Below, in pieces: positions 1 to 12,200 of a stretch of 64,000 nucleotides of DNA. Numbering within the stretch: position 1 is the stretch's first letter; every line of letters begins with the position of its first letter. A model generated the notes under the pieces. That model was not told where the DNA came from and did no database searches. It was given only the letters and a program-made list of their open reading frames with translations. The DNA is from Centropus unirufus (lineage: Eukaryota; Chordata; Aves; Cuculiformes; Centropidae): positions 3,448,663 to 3,512,662 of the forward strand of contig VYZI01000019.1 in the NCBI GenBank assembly GCA_013397695.1, written 5' to 3'. The position numbers and the translations under genes were made by a program.

Positions 1-2149
1 CTATTTGCAAAGGACAGCAGCTCGTGATGATGCCAAACAAGGTATGGCAAGGTTTAGATAATATTAGTATCTCATCATTCAAATATTTTAAATGTTGTGA
101 AGCTGAATGTAGTTAACTTAACTGTGATGGTGTTGTTTACTGAAATCCTGTTGTATTAAAATGATTTTGTACCACACTAGAATATTCAGAATAGAAAATG
201 GCCTCTTTGCTTTCTTTAAGCACAATGTGGAAGTTCTTGGAATCCTTTCTGATGATGTAGAAACTGATTCAGTAGCCCCAGGAGAAAATCTAAAGATCAG
301 ACTGAAAGGAATTGAAGAGGAAGAGATCCTTCCTGGATTTATTCTCTGTGATCTCAATAACCTGTGTCATTCTGGACGCACGTTTGATGCCCAGGTAGGA
401 TAATGAGCATTTAATTGCTGTATAGATGGGTAAAAAACATTGAAGTATTTTGCTTGTGGTACACCAAGCCTAAATTCTGGTACGCTGAAGTTTCAGTTCA
501 GATCTCCGATTCACTGTTGTATGTCTAAGCTGACAATATCATACCCAACACTGACGTAATTAACTTCTGAGTTTTTTAAAGTATCATTTCTTTTCAATGT
601 AACTTCTCAGTGAAGGTTTAGCTACCTATAATAGCGAAAGCAAGATCTTGTCAGGTTCCATTTCATACTACCATATTATAGACAACTTGGTCATAAATTT
701 TGTTTCTTTCACAAAAATTTCCTCTGTGCTGGTCAATTATACATTTCAGTGTAGCTCTCTGTTCGTTTATTCTCTGTGCTTTTATAATTGAAATGAGGAA
801 AAATGGACTTATTTTTAATTGTTTTACAGATAGTGATAATAGAGCACAAATCCATTATCTGCCCAGGTTACAATGCTGTGCTGCACATCCACACCTGTAT
901 TGAAGAAGTTGAGATAACAGTAAGTGTCCTTTTGAGTTGTGATGGGAGTGTAGATTATGGTGCACTGGTTGGGCTGAGGAGTTCTGGTATGACTTAGGTC
1001 TGTCGAGCAACCAATGCAACAAAGCTTCAGCCTTGAATGGAATCTTTGGTCAGAACCGTAACACAACCAGAAATGACTGTTAGCATAAGCCTCCTGAAAA
1101 CCATGGGCTGAGCCAGGATTGACTCTTATGCAGTAAACCTTACAAGGTTTAGTGGTTTTACTTATTTCTAAGTATTTTTATTCTTAGATCACTGCAGCTT
1201 TGAAAAGAAAAGAAAAAAACAACCTTTATCTTAGGATTCCATCTAATAATTTTTTTCTTAACAGGCCTTAATCTGCTTGGTAGACAAAAAAACAGGAGAA
1301 AAAAGTAAGACACGGCCCCGCTTTGTGAAACAAGATCAAGTATGCATTGCCCGTTTAAGGACAGCAGGAACTATCTGCCTTGAGACATTCAAAGATTTCC
1401 CTCAGATGGGTCGCTTTACCTTAAGAGATGAGGGTAAGACTACCTTGATCAACAGCTGTGAATGACTGCAAAAATAGTTATTGCAAATAAGAGGTCATGC
1501 ATGGCTATGAGGTATTAAAATTCTGGGATCTGGTAGAAATCACTATCTGGGTAACAGTGAAAAGTAAATCTAAGCAAAGAGTTCTTGCTAGTAAAAGTGT
1601 GGTTTATTTTAGAGGAGTAGTGTACAGAAATGTGCGCTGTGAAACAAGAGGTTGAAGCTGAAAAAGTACCAGCATTGTTTTCTTAATGCATCCTGGAATG
1701 TCCACCTACAACACGAATACCAGAGTTTCTCTGTTCAAAATTAGCAGGGATAAGGGGGCGTCGATGTTGGGATTTAACTTATGCTCAGCCTGGTAAACCT
1801 CATCGATTTATGGGGCGTATTTAAAATAGATTACCTTTAAAAACAAAATTCTGCTTTGCCTTCTCCTTCAGTGAGTTTGGAGCAGACTTTCCACAGTCCA
1901 CATAGTTTTCTTTACAGTGGGAATAGCTCTGTTATTATTTAATATCTTATTGTGCTTTCATTCTACTGGACTATTCTCTGTATTATTTCTAACACTGTGG
2001 AGAGCCTGTAGTTGTGGGGAAAGGGTCCATGTTCTTAGAGACTTACACGTACTTCACACAATATATGTAACTCTGCTGTTTGTCTCCTTGGTTTAGGTAA
2101 GACCATTGCAATTGGAAAAGTTCTGAAACTGGTTCCAGAGAAGGACTAA
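1..2149 (+). CDS. GSPT1: GSPT1 (eRF3a), 3' part: last five coding exons
   Basis: Eukaryotic peptide chain release factor GTP-binding subunit, the GTPase that works with eRF1 at stop codons in the cytosol. Coding exons are 1-41, 221-394, 830-919, 1265-1433 and 2097-2149, ending in TAA. All junctions are GT/AG and the frame is continuous. About 174 residues are visible. They form the end of the second and the whole third beta-barrel domain, the part that binds eRF1 in this family. Landmarks include CKGQQLVMMPNK, KHNVEVLGILSDD, HSGRTFDAQ, the conserved block around CPGYNAVLHIHTC, and the C-terminal KVLKLVPEKD. The GTPase domain and the N-terminal PABP-binding region lie to the left of the window. 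The sequence is nearly identical to the mammalian protein as I know it, which favours GSPT1 (a retrocopy such as GSPT2 would lack introns). No frameshift or premature stop is present. Confidence 0.97.
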
Positions 2150-4810
2150 GCGTTTTTCTCAATGACCCCCGCACAATACTGTGAGGAAAATTGATTCTGA
2201 AAAAGCCTACTTCACACCGCCTTCTTATTTTCTGCCCATTGATAAAACTTCTCCCCATGTTTTGCAAAGACAGCAAATTTCACAGCAAAGGTCCACATTA
2301 TGTCAGCTTTCTCATATTGAGAGCTCTGCTATGCCACTCTTGAATTTTCCCAAAAAGAATTTTTTTTTTCTCCCAAATTCTGCTTCCTTGGAAAGATTGG
2401 GCAATAGCTTTGTAAGTGATGTGGACATAATTGCCTATAATTATGAAAATCTAAAGGATTTTTAATGTTTAATTTCCCCCCGCATATATATTAAGACCTT
2501 TTTTTCCAGGCAGATCATTCAGAGTGTGCGAGTGTGTGTGCACATGTTACAAAGATAACTACCATGTTAATAAACTATTCAATTTGAAATCTTTTTCGGT
2601 ATTGGAATTGCTTTTGAATAATGTTTTTTATCCAATGTAACGCAGTTGCATTAGCTTTTTAACTTGCCAGTGACCTGGATATTTGGTTACTTGGACTTTT
2701 CTAAACTCCTCAGCCTCCCGACACACACAGTTTTAAATGAGGCAATTGGGCACTCAGCCAAGTTTGTATTAAATTAATTAGGTTTGCCCCTTCCTTTTGT
2801 TGAATGCATTCTTAAAATTAAAAAAAAATCATGAAATGTGGCACCCTTATTAGCTTTACATTTGTTAATACCTTCAGCAAGTTAGGTTTACTTAACATCA
2901 TTACTAGACACAAAGTCAATTTGGAAGGCTAGAACTGCATATTGTGTTGTGATGAAATTCAGCGTGATGAAATTCTTAACTGCAGAAAATGCTAACAACC
3001 AGTAAATCAGTGAGACTTGCAAAAATGAGAGAATTTGTGGCTATAGTGCCTATTAGTATTTATAAGAGCTACATTTTGTGGGAGAACTGGGCCAATTAAT
3101 AAGTGCCAGTTATATAAGTTACTCAGTTCATGCCATCTTTAATGTAGAGGGCTGGATAATCCTTGCAGTTTTAAAGATCAGTCTGAACTGAGAGGGAGAA
3201 AGACTATTTAAATCCCTAAGAGTTTTGCACATACTGAAATATGGGAGGGTCAGAATCAAGCACAGTCTGTAAATTTTTGCATATCAAAAAGCAGCAGTAA
3301 GCTCGGGGAGACCAGTTTAGTTTTTCTTGAGAAATTAAAGCAAAATTGGTTCAAAATAAAGCTTAGTTAGTACAACTTGAAGGAGTTGCATTAAAAAAAA
3401 AAAACCACTGTAGCTGCACTTTGAAAGTGAATTGCCTACAGTTGCTATCCTGGTTCTAACAATTGGGATAAAGGTTAGTGGAATTTGTTCATTTCCCAGA
3501 GTATTGGTAGCAAGTATTAAGAAAAAGGTATCTTCGGAGCTTCTCCAGAGTGTCGTGAACTCAACATTTCCAGTTGTACGATTGTGGCGAGCCCATCTCC
3601 TCCCCCAAAAGTTTACAGTCTAGTGGCTGTCTCTGAATTCACAGATAACTCCAAACTGAAACAGATTTACTTTTTTTGGGTTTTTTTTTGTTTTTGTTTG
3701 TTTCTTTGTAACTGTGGAACTCCCATTCATTTCACTTGCAGCTACATTGTATGGACAGAAGAAGTTATTGTCCTTCAGTTTCATATGACTACACTTGTAG
3801 CTACCGTAATGCATGGAATTTAAATAAATTTTATTATGTCTGCAAATCTCTGGGCTTTTTTTTTTTTTTAAAAAGCAGAGTTTAAAAGTAACTTTTTTTT
3901 TTCCTACCAAGTGAACAAACCCCACAGTTCCTTGGGTCTTAAACTACTGAAGAAATTATAAAAGCCAAGGGAACTTACTGTCTTGTCCCTATTCCGGATT
4001 GAGTTGAGATTTCCACATCTCTGACTGCTTTCTTGAAGTAGATTCCAAATTTGCAAAGACCAAAACTAGAGCATATTCATAGTTAGATTCCACAATTGTT
4101 AAAACTTTTTTAATACCTTTTTTAAAGCATTGACATGTCTCAAGACTGCGTCATACTCCAAGCAGGATCTTTCTACTGTTAAGCAAACTTAATGAGAGGT
4201 TCCAAAATATGATTATTTTGAAGCTGGACTGAATATTAAATGGGAAAAAAATATCATCTGTTGGGTTTAAATACATAAATATGAGGTCTGAGCATTTCCA
4301 TTACTCACCCCTTCTAGCGCATTTGGCTGGCATCGCCCTAAATCTAGTTAATGTCACTTTGTCTGTAAAGGGAAGCTATATTATTTCAAGTCCACTAACA
4401 GAATCTACATTCTATGGTTAAAGACGTTGCTAACCTCACGACGTTTTTGTTTGGGTATCGAGTATTTGCATTCTATAACAAGCATGCTGATAGGAAGTGT
4501 AAGGTATCAATCCACCCAAATTGGCTGTGTTTCAGGCAGAAAAGCTGAAAGTGTGTTACATTTTGTAGTCCTCAGATTAAATGTTAACTTTTTTATTTCA
4601 TCTCCATTTTTCATTTTGTAGTCCCATTTTTACTGCAATTGAGTACAGCTAAATCTAGATGAAAAAAAAGAAAAATAGATAATGTGGCTTTGTTTGAAAT
4701 AAATACCATTTGCTGGTTCACTGATGTAATAAACTTTTTTAAATTACCATTTTGAATACTTCCGTTTATGAAAACACGTGGCTTTGAAGATGAAAAAAAT
4801 AAAGGAGCTG
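2150..4810 (+). other. GSPT1: GSPT1 3' UTR (extent uncertain)
   Basis: Sequence after the GSPT1 stop is AT-rich and has no plausible coding exon. AATAAA signals occur at 2569-2574, 3355-3360, 3823-3828, 4698-4703, 4728-4733 and 4798-4803. A short form would end near 2590. Mammalian GSPT1 transcripts have a 3' UTR of several kilobases, so a long form ending near 4.8 kb is plausible. The right boundary is inferred. Confidence 0.5.
2569..2574 (+). terminator. GSPT1: Proximal poly(A) signal of GSPT1
   Basis: This is a canonical AATAAA about 420 bases after the stop codon, following a GT-rich tract. It is the first of a series of such signals, so use of this one alone cannot be assumed. Confidence 0.55.
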
Positions 4811-7800
4811 TGCAACCAAAACAGTTGAAAGGAAGGAGAGAGGGAGGGTGGAAGAGGAAATAGAAGTTAAATTGAAGGTACAGCAACCCTAGGGCCACTG
4901 CCACCGTAGGTGTTCCTGGGTTCTGGCATGGGATGTTATGCATGCATACCAGCAGAACTGAGTGTGTTTCTGTAGAAAGTTGGGATTTGAGGGGGTGTTC
5001 CCCGCAGTAAGAGAGCATTTACAGCAATCTGTGTGTGCAGTGTGGTACTGATGAGGATTGCTCTGTTCTCTCTGATGGCTGGCCAAAGTTTGTAGTGTAG
5101 ATATGGCTTAAATGTATAGCCATGATGTAACTTATAAAAACAGAAATTATAACTATAAATGAAGACCTTGTATGTCCTTGAACTGAAAGCCTTGCTCTAT
5201 GTAACAATTAAATGTAAAAAGATAATTCTGAATGTGCAGCAATGCTAGTCGTTTTGCAACAGAGGAGAATTCCTTGTTTCTGTAAGTTACAAGAAGTAAA
5301 GCAGAGGAATGGGTTCGCCAGTCATTATTTGGCTAACATTGCCATCAACTGCCTACTTGAAAGCATCCCTGTCTATCTTGGTCACCTTTACAGACAATGA
5401 GGAACTGATGCACACTGTGGCACTGAATTCCCGAGATGCTTTATTCTGGTAGTCAATTGTATTCCTGAACAACAAGCTATTGATGATGGTATAATAGTGT
5501 TGTAAGAAAAATGGCTGCTTTAAGGAGGTTTATCCATGGGGATATTTGCTGGTCATTAATTTTATGCCCCTCTACAGACTTCTTTCAGTGGCATAAAAAG
5601 CCCAGTGAAAATTGCTCAATGAAGAACCTCTGTTTTAGACTACTTATGGCACCAGTCCATATATTAAAAACTATGTTAATTATGAGAAATGTGGTTTTAT
5701 AAGTGTTTATTACTGAATATTACCTGAGAAAAAAACGATTGTTTCAATGTCCCAAGTATTTGATTCTGTAATACTCTGGCTTTTTGGTCCGTAATGCAGA
5801 CTGTTTAATTGATGATGATAAAGCAGATGAAATGTACTCCAGACAAGACTGTTTTCTTCCTGAACTGATACTTAAAGGCTCTTACTCTGCTGGTTTTGTA
5901 TACTGTATAGAAGATTTGGTAAACAGAAATATACCAACAAAACTGGAGTTATTGCTGAAGATTTGTATTGTGAACCTGTTTCTTTCCTTGTGTTCATTTT
6001 AAGGCACTATAAACCTGACAAAATATTTCTTTTCTTAGGAAGAAATGTGAGAAAAGCGTCTAGTCTTAATATAAAATGGAAATTTATCCTAACAAACTCA
6101 GAATCTGATGTGTGTATATATAAATTCTAATAATACATATCCTTTCTTATGCAAAAAGTCTTGGCTTCCACCATAAACTGGATTTTCATACATCTCCCTT
6201 CAGTTACACGCACCTAAAAATGTCCACATATTTCTGAATAAGAGTAATACAAGATATGACAGCTTAACTGTTGGATGAAAAAAGGTCCTTGATGTTGTGT
6301 TCCTGTCATCTCTTAAGACTGTAGAACCGATGACAGGTGAAGGATATAACAAGAAAATGTTGCAGCTTTTGTCCCAGACAGGTGCCTTTGTTCTGAGAAA
6401 GCAGCCTTTCAATAAGTGAGTGACTTGCACTGTAAGCATCCGTCTAACTGGCAGGTAATTGGATCATAGCTGGAGGCTTACAGGAGGCTTGCAAAGGAAC
6501 GAAGAAACTGGTGCCTGAACTCCAGATCTAGTGGGGAGATTCTTCTGAGATCTCTTTTGTTAAGGATTTCTTACTCCTGGTTTAATTTCTCTTTGCTAGT
6601 TTTGTTGCAAGAAGCACACTTATAGAAACCTGGGATTTTGACATCATAAGGAACACAAGCTTGGTAGTGGAATAATCTTAAATCTCAAAGACCTGTTTAC
6701 AGCAGAAACAATTGCTACTTGTACATCCCTTTTGCTAGGAGAAAGTATAAGATCAGGGATATAGAGAAACATCTTAAGTAATGAGGTGGAATGGCTTTCA
6801 GTTATGTCATTATTAAATCTTAGCATTTAAAGAAGTGTGACGTGGCTGAAGGAAAAATCCATACTTTCATAATGAGAAACTTTTAAGTAGAAAGCCACAG
6901 CAGTGTTTAGTGTACAGTGATAACGATAAAAGCAACAAACCAAATTTCCTTGTAAGAGTAACCACTAATTTGTGAACCTGCTAAATTAAATGCACACTCT
7001 TTATGTTCATTGCATGCTGTATTAAGCTGAAATATTTCTTATCCAGAGATTAACATTTTTCCAAGACAGCTCTATTAGCTATGTCAAACACCCTTCAAGA
7101 GGAAATTATCATACTTAGTCAGTTAAACCACATCTAGCAAAACTCAGTCATGGCAGTCTTCAAATGTTGCAGAAAGATGTGCTTGAATGAGGCAGACGTG
7201 AAAATTTTTAATTTGAGTCATCAATAATAGTTCCTTTAGCTTTATCCTATTAACACTATGCTGAGCCAGCACAGTCAGGCTTCAAACATATAACTCGAGC
7301 ATATGTAACAAGACTAGCCTGGGCTGATGTTCAGAGCTGTTCCAGTCATCTGACTTTCTGTTTTGTTTTAACATGTCACAATAATATCATGATGTTCTAT
7401 TAAAATAGGGTTGCTCTAAAATATGCAAAGCCTCCGCTAATACAATTATCAGACTACAAAACACCACAGTTAGTATATGCAGAAGTTCTACCAGTGCCAA
7501 AAATGTTTTAGTGAGTGCCCAGTTTGGCTCCCTCGCATGTTCCTAGTTTTGCAGTAGTTTCTCCAATCAATATTTCATAGGACTATAGGGCAGCAAAGGA
7601 TAGCTTTTATTTTTCTTAGCCACTTTATGTTATTTTGTTCACTTGTGCATATCACACAACAGAAAATTAAAACTTCTGTTTTCCAGGATTGTTTTGCACT
7701 TTTAAGTGTGTGGAAGTCTTGAAGCCATCAAGAAGAGTGAACAACTGAGATGCCTAATTTCATGTGTATTTAACGTTTTGCTATGCGTAGCTGCATTATC

Positions 7801-8480
7801 CCGGTAGCAGCTTATCTAATGAATTCAGAAAGCCAGAAGCTGCCAGGGCACATGCAGCACTGTGAGAATTAGGCTAAAACAGTTCTAGGCTAGATATGAT
7901 CAAGCAGTTATCCAGGGTAAAAATGGAAGGAATAAGCACCCCACAATTAAGCTGCTTCCATGTCATCAGTCAATGTAATTCTAAAGTGATATGGAGATGA
8001 GCAGTTCTGCCCTTGCACTTCACACACAAGGAAGAAATTATTTGGTATGTGATAATCCATGGTTGCCTCAACTGTAGCAAACCAGAAGTAGTGGAGTCCA
8101 AGATGCTGAGAGGTGTGTGAGGAAGATGAGTAGTAGAGTACTGGACTTCAGGAGAAACGCTTTGGTTTGTTCACAGAAGCAGCACACAGGATCCCATTGA
8201 AAGCTGCTCTGAAGCACAGAGAAGCTCACGAAAGCTGGCAGCAGGTCTTTAAGGATGACCTCTCTCCGTCATAAATCAGTTCTTTGATACTCGGGAACTC
8301 TCTGAACAGCAAACCTGTGACAGCACTCCAGGGCAAAGGGACAATAACACAGGGACAGCCGGCAAAGAAGGCATCTAGAAACGTTGCTGAGCACGTAGGG
8401 ATGGGCTCAGGAGACTAAAAGTCACCTGCAGTTGGAATAGGCCAGGAGGTCACGGGCAACTAAAAGCGCTTCTGCTGCTA
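4811..8480. other. Intergenic region between GSPT1 and RSL1D1
   Basis: AT-rich sequence with many stops in all frames. I see no exon with homology I recognise, no tRNA-like fold and no CR1 end. Reading frames of 60-135 codons exist on both strands but have no recognisable domain and look like chance. Part of the left side could still be distal GSPT1 3' UTR. Confidence 0.6.
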
Positions 8481-8489
8481 CAGGAGCAG

Positions 8490-9230
8490 CAAAGGGCGGC
8501 ACAGGGACCGGCGGGGCGGCGATTCTGGGTGCAGCCGGGCTGTGGAGGGAGCCGAGAGGGGTGTGAAGTCAGAGCAAGGCTCTGTCGTCTTTGAAAGGAA
8601 ACTGGGAGCGGGTCCCAGAGCCCGGAGACGGGCGAACGTCACCGAGAGGAGAAGGCGGCAGACACCGAGCAGGCGCCCCCCTGGCCCCTGGGAAAACCGC
8701 GGCCCCTGGGGAGGCGCAGGCCCCGCCCCGGAAGCGGCCCGTGCGCACGCGCGGCGGCCGCACGTGGTGCTGGGGGCCATGGCGGGCGGCGCGGCGGGGC
8801 AGCGCGGCCTGGATCGCGCCCAGGTACCGCGGGACGGGCCGGGCCGGGGCTGGGGGCGCGGGCGCGGGCGGGCCGGGCCGAGCAGAGGTGACCGCGGCGG
8901 TGCCGTTGCAGGTGGAGAAGGCCGTGCGGGCCCTGCTGGCTTTCGTCGGGAGCAAGGCCAAGCGTGGCGCGCAGCTCCTCGGGGAGAGCGAGAACGTGCA
9001 GCTGCTGGTGACGGTCTGGAAGATCCCGCGCGTGGCGAAGGTCCTCAAAATGTAAGACTCGGCCGGGGAGGGACAGGGGATCGTGCGCGGGTAGAGCCCA
9101 GGGCGGCTCGAGCCGAGCCCCGGCCGCTCCTGTCCGCCCTGGAGCTCAGGAAGAGAAGCGAGCTCCTCTTTTGTCTTAACGCCCCGCGGGGCGCCCCCCT
9201 GCTCCTTCTAACAGCACCGATGAGGAATTA
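8490..9230 (+). promoter_or_regulatory. RSL1D1: CpG-island promoter of RSL1D1 with ETS, NRF1 and E-box matches
   Basis: GC content and CpG density rise sharply around the first two RSL1D1 exons. Just before the start codon lie an ETS/GABP-like core CCGGAAGCGG (8728-8737), an NRF1-like TGCGCACGCGC (8742-8752) and a perfect E-box CACGTG (8761-8766). These motif matches are direct observations. Binding by GABP, NRF1 and MYC/USF factors is inferred from known consensus sequences and is common at housekeeping and ribosome-biogenesis promoters. Confidence 0.7.
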
Positions 9231-12200
9231 TAATTTTTCTTCCGAACCGTCGCCGTGCTGTGCTGAGAAGGGGTCCCTCTCTTGCCTGGGCCCCAGCGCT
9301 GCAAAGACTCGCCTGGTGTCTGGGTGCAGCCGTGTGTGAAGAGAGGAGACGGGCCTGGGCTTCCTCCCGGCACCCGTGCGGTACCGGCTCCTGGCAGGAC
9401 AGAGGTGTCTGACCGGAGCCGTGGTGTGAGGTTGTTCGTCTCTCACACGGTGTTAACGCTACAGCTGGCACTGAGAATTTCTAGTAGTTTACAAAGACCA
9501 GAATCCAGGCACACAGCTTCCCCGGAGTTCTTGTTAAAGGACCTAGTCCTGGAAAAATGTTTCCTCTCTGTCATTCTCTTTCCAACTTGTATTCTCGTTG
9601 TAGACCACTGCCCCATAGCATTCGAACAGAAACAGCTGAGGTTTGCCTGTTCACAAAGGATGAACCGAATTTGTCAGCAGAACAGACTGAAAATCTGTAC
9701 AAGAAACTCTTAATCCAGAATGGGATCAAAAGTGTGACACAGGTGAGAGATACATGATAGTATAGTGCAGTGCTGTCACTTCTTTTCTGCCACAAAAAGG
9801 GAAAGTTTTTTTTTTTTTCCTGCTGATTAATATTCTAACCTGCGTGGACCTGAGTTAATTAGTAAGATTTTTCTTACTATTCAAACTTCAGTTTTTCTAA
9901 ACTTCAAAATGTGCTCAGAAAAAAACTTTCTCAGTTTCAATCAGGATCTTTAGCAGTCAGATATCATTGTTAGATAGATGATCAATATTTAGTTTGAGTA
10001 ACAAAGGAAAAACTCAGAATGAACAATATTTGACTTCTTAGCAGCTGGGTTGAATTGTTTACATTACTGGCAATAGAACCAGAAGATAACTTTATTGTTG
10101 TATTTAACCTTAATTTAGATATTGCTATGCATTCGGATCCTGCTTGGCAATTCACAGTTGCTGTGCAAGAGATCCATATCATCTGATTCTTAAAAAAGGC
10201 ACTGCATCCTTTTTATGCTGTTTGTCTTAAGTATTCTAAAAGAATGGTTCTAAAATAAGGCAGCATGATATGATGATCAGTTCTACCAGTGAGTTCTGTA
10301 CCGTTCCAGGCAGTGTTCTTGCCTGTGTTTTCAGCCATGGGGACTAAACTGTTACTTGCATTGCAGATCATCGCATACAAAACTCTCAAAAAAGAATATA
10401 AACTATTTGAAGCAAAGCGTCGCCTCCTGAACAGATTTGATCTTTTTCTGGCTGATGACAGGATTAGAAGGCTTTTGCCCTCGCACCTTGGGAAACACTT
10501 TTATGAAAGGAAAAAGTAGGTCTTTACATTTCCTATTTCCATCTTGCATTATCTTTTTTAATAATTGATTCTTCAGTAAAGTTTCAGGGGGAGCAGTTTG
10601 ATTTATTTGTTTTGTGGTTTGAAATATTTTTTTAACCCTGCTCCATTCTTTTTTAGGACCCCTATATCTGTAAACCTTAAAGCCAAAAATCTTGCTAAGG
10701 AACTACAAAGACGTATCCAGGGGACAACACTCCCAATTAGCAACAAAGGCTGCTGTCAGTAAGTTTTAGGTTAATACTTCACTTGAAGAACAGTTGTAGC
10801 TTAACTGTAGAAATTCCAAATAAGTTGGTTTTAGTACATCAGTATGTGATGAAAACAGGTTAAAGTGTCAGCATTCCAGATATGGCCCATTTTGAACCTT
10901 TTGAACTGTATAAACGAACCAGTAGTTCTACTTAATAAGTTTTACAGTGAAATTTTACTTTTTGTCTCTTTTTCCTTATGCCTAAGGAATTTCTAGACAA
11001 CTGTTGCTGTCCAACATGTACAATCTTAGAAAAACATTACTGTTAAATTAGATAAAAGCTACCTCCAAAATATTATATTATTGTAAGACTTTTCCCATTT
11101 ATTGTGCATCCAAAAGGACCTAAATTGGTGATATGGTTCACAACACAAGGCAGATGTTGTATATCCAAATGTGTAAGGGTTAATACATGTAAATCTATTC
11201 TGTTATTACGAAAACCTCCTAAATATTCAGCCATTATCTATGAAAGTTAAGATAATTGCAGCTAATTGGGCTTTTTTTCATTTTTGAAAAGACGGGTAAC
11301 CGAAGTATGTTTATTTGCCCACGTGTAAGCACTACTCTCTGCTTCTTTACAGTACAGCACGTATAGGTCACACTGGAATGAAAGTTGATGAGATAGTGGA
11401 TAATATCATTGCAGCAGCTAAGGTGATTGCTGAGAAGTTACCAAAGGTACTGCTGATTCGATTGCATTGAAGCCAAGTCGGTTCAGCATGCAGCCTTGCT
11501 GTTTTTACATAATGTACTGGTTTTGTTGTTGCAGAAGTGGAAAAACGTAAAAATTCTTCACCTCAAAACACTTAAGTCAGTTGCACTTCCAATTTTTACT
11601 GCAAATATCTCCACCTTGAGTGAGCTCGACAGGCAGACACCTCTCAGAAAAAACAAAGTAAAGGTAAAATCAAAATTCCTCAAATGTTCTCCAATACCAG
11701 GCTGGAACAGCTACTTCTTTGGCTTCGCTTTATTTATTACAGTGTCTGATGTGTTGAGTTTAAGTGTTTTAGCCGTTGATCTTGGGCATTTAAGGCTGCA
11801 AATGGGCTAGGCACTCCTCACCCTGCAGCACTTCAAATACTCAGTAATACCGACAAAATGATAGAAACACCCCGCTAAAGCAAGCTGGAATTAAGCATTT
11901 TGAGTCCTAACCTGTAGGGGGGGTGAGATTCTTATAACTTTTGCTTGTATTTTTTATTCATATTTGCCTTCTGAAAATACACTCATTAATGCAGACATGG
12001 ATTCAGTCTATGCATCCATTATTTGCTGGCTGATTAGTGGCATCTGAGTAATTCAGTAGCTCATGTATTTGCACGTATGGGGTGACCATCTTTCTATACC
12101 ATCTTTCTTTCTGGTACCATGGGGTACCATCTTTCTATAAAAATGAAAGTAATCAGCTATTGCTTTGTACTAAGTTTGGCTTATTATATTCATTTGTGCA

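Noticed and set aside
4611..5018. Minus-strand open frame of 135 codons beyond GSPT1
   Set aside because: Low-complexity hydrophobic composition, no recognisable domain, and no promoter or splice context. It overlaps the probable GSPT1 3' UTR.
8542..9339. Long + strand frame of 265 codons across the RSL1D1 promoter and first exons
   Set aside because: It arises from the lack of AT-rich stop codons in a CpG island. It is not in the RSL1D1 frame and is Arg/Gly/Ala-rich without domain content.
10265..10290. TGATGA-like box in an RSL1D1 intron as a possible C/D snoRNA
   Set aside because: No CTGA D box and no terminal stem at the right spacing could be found.
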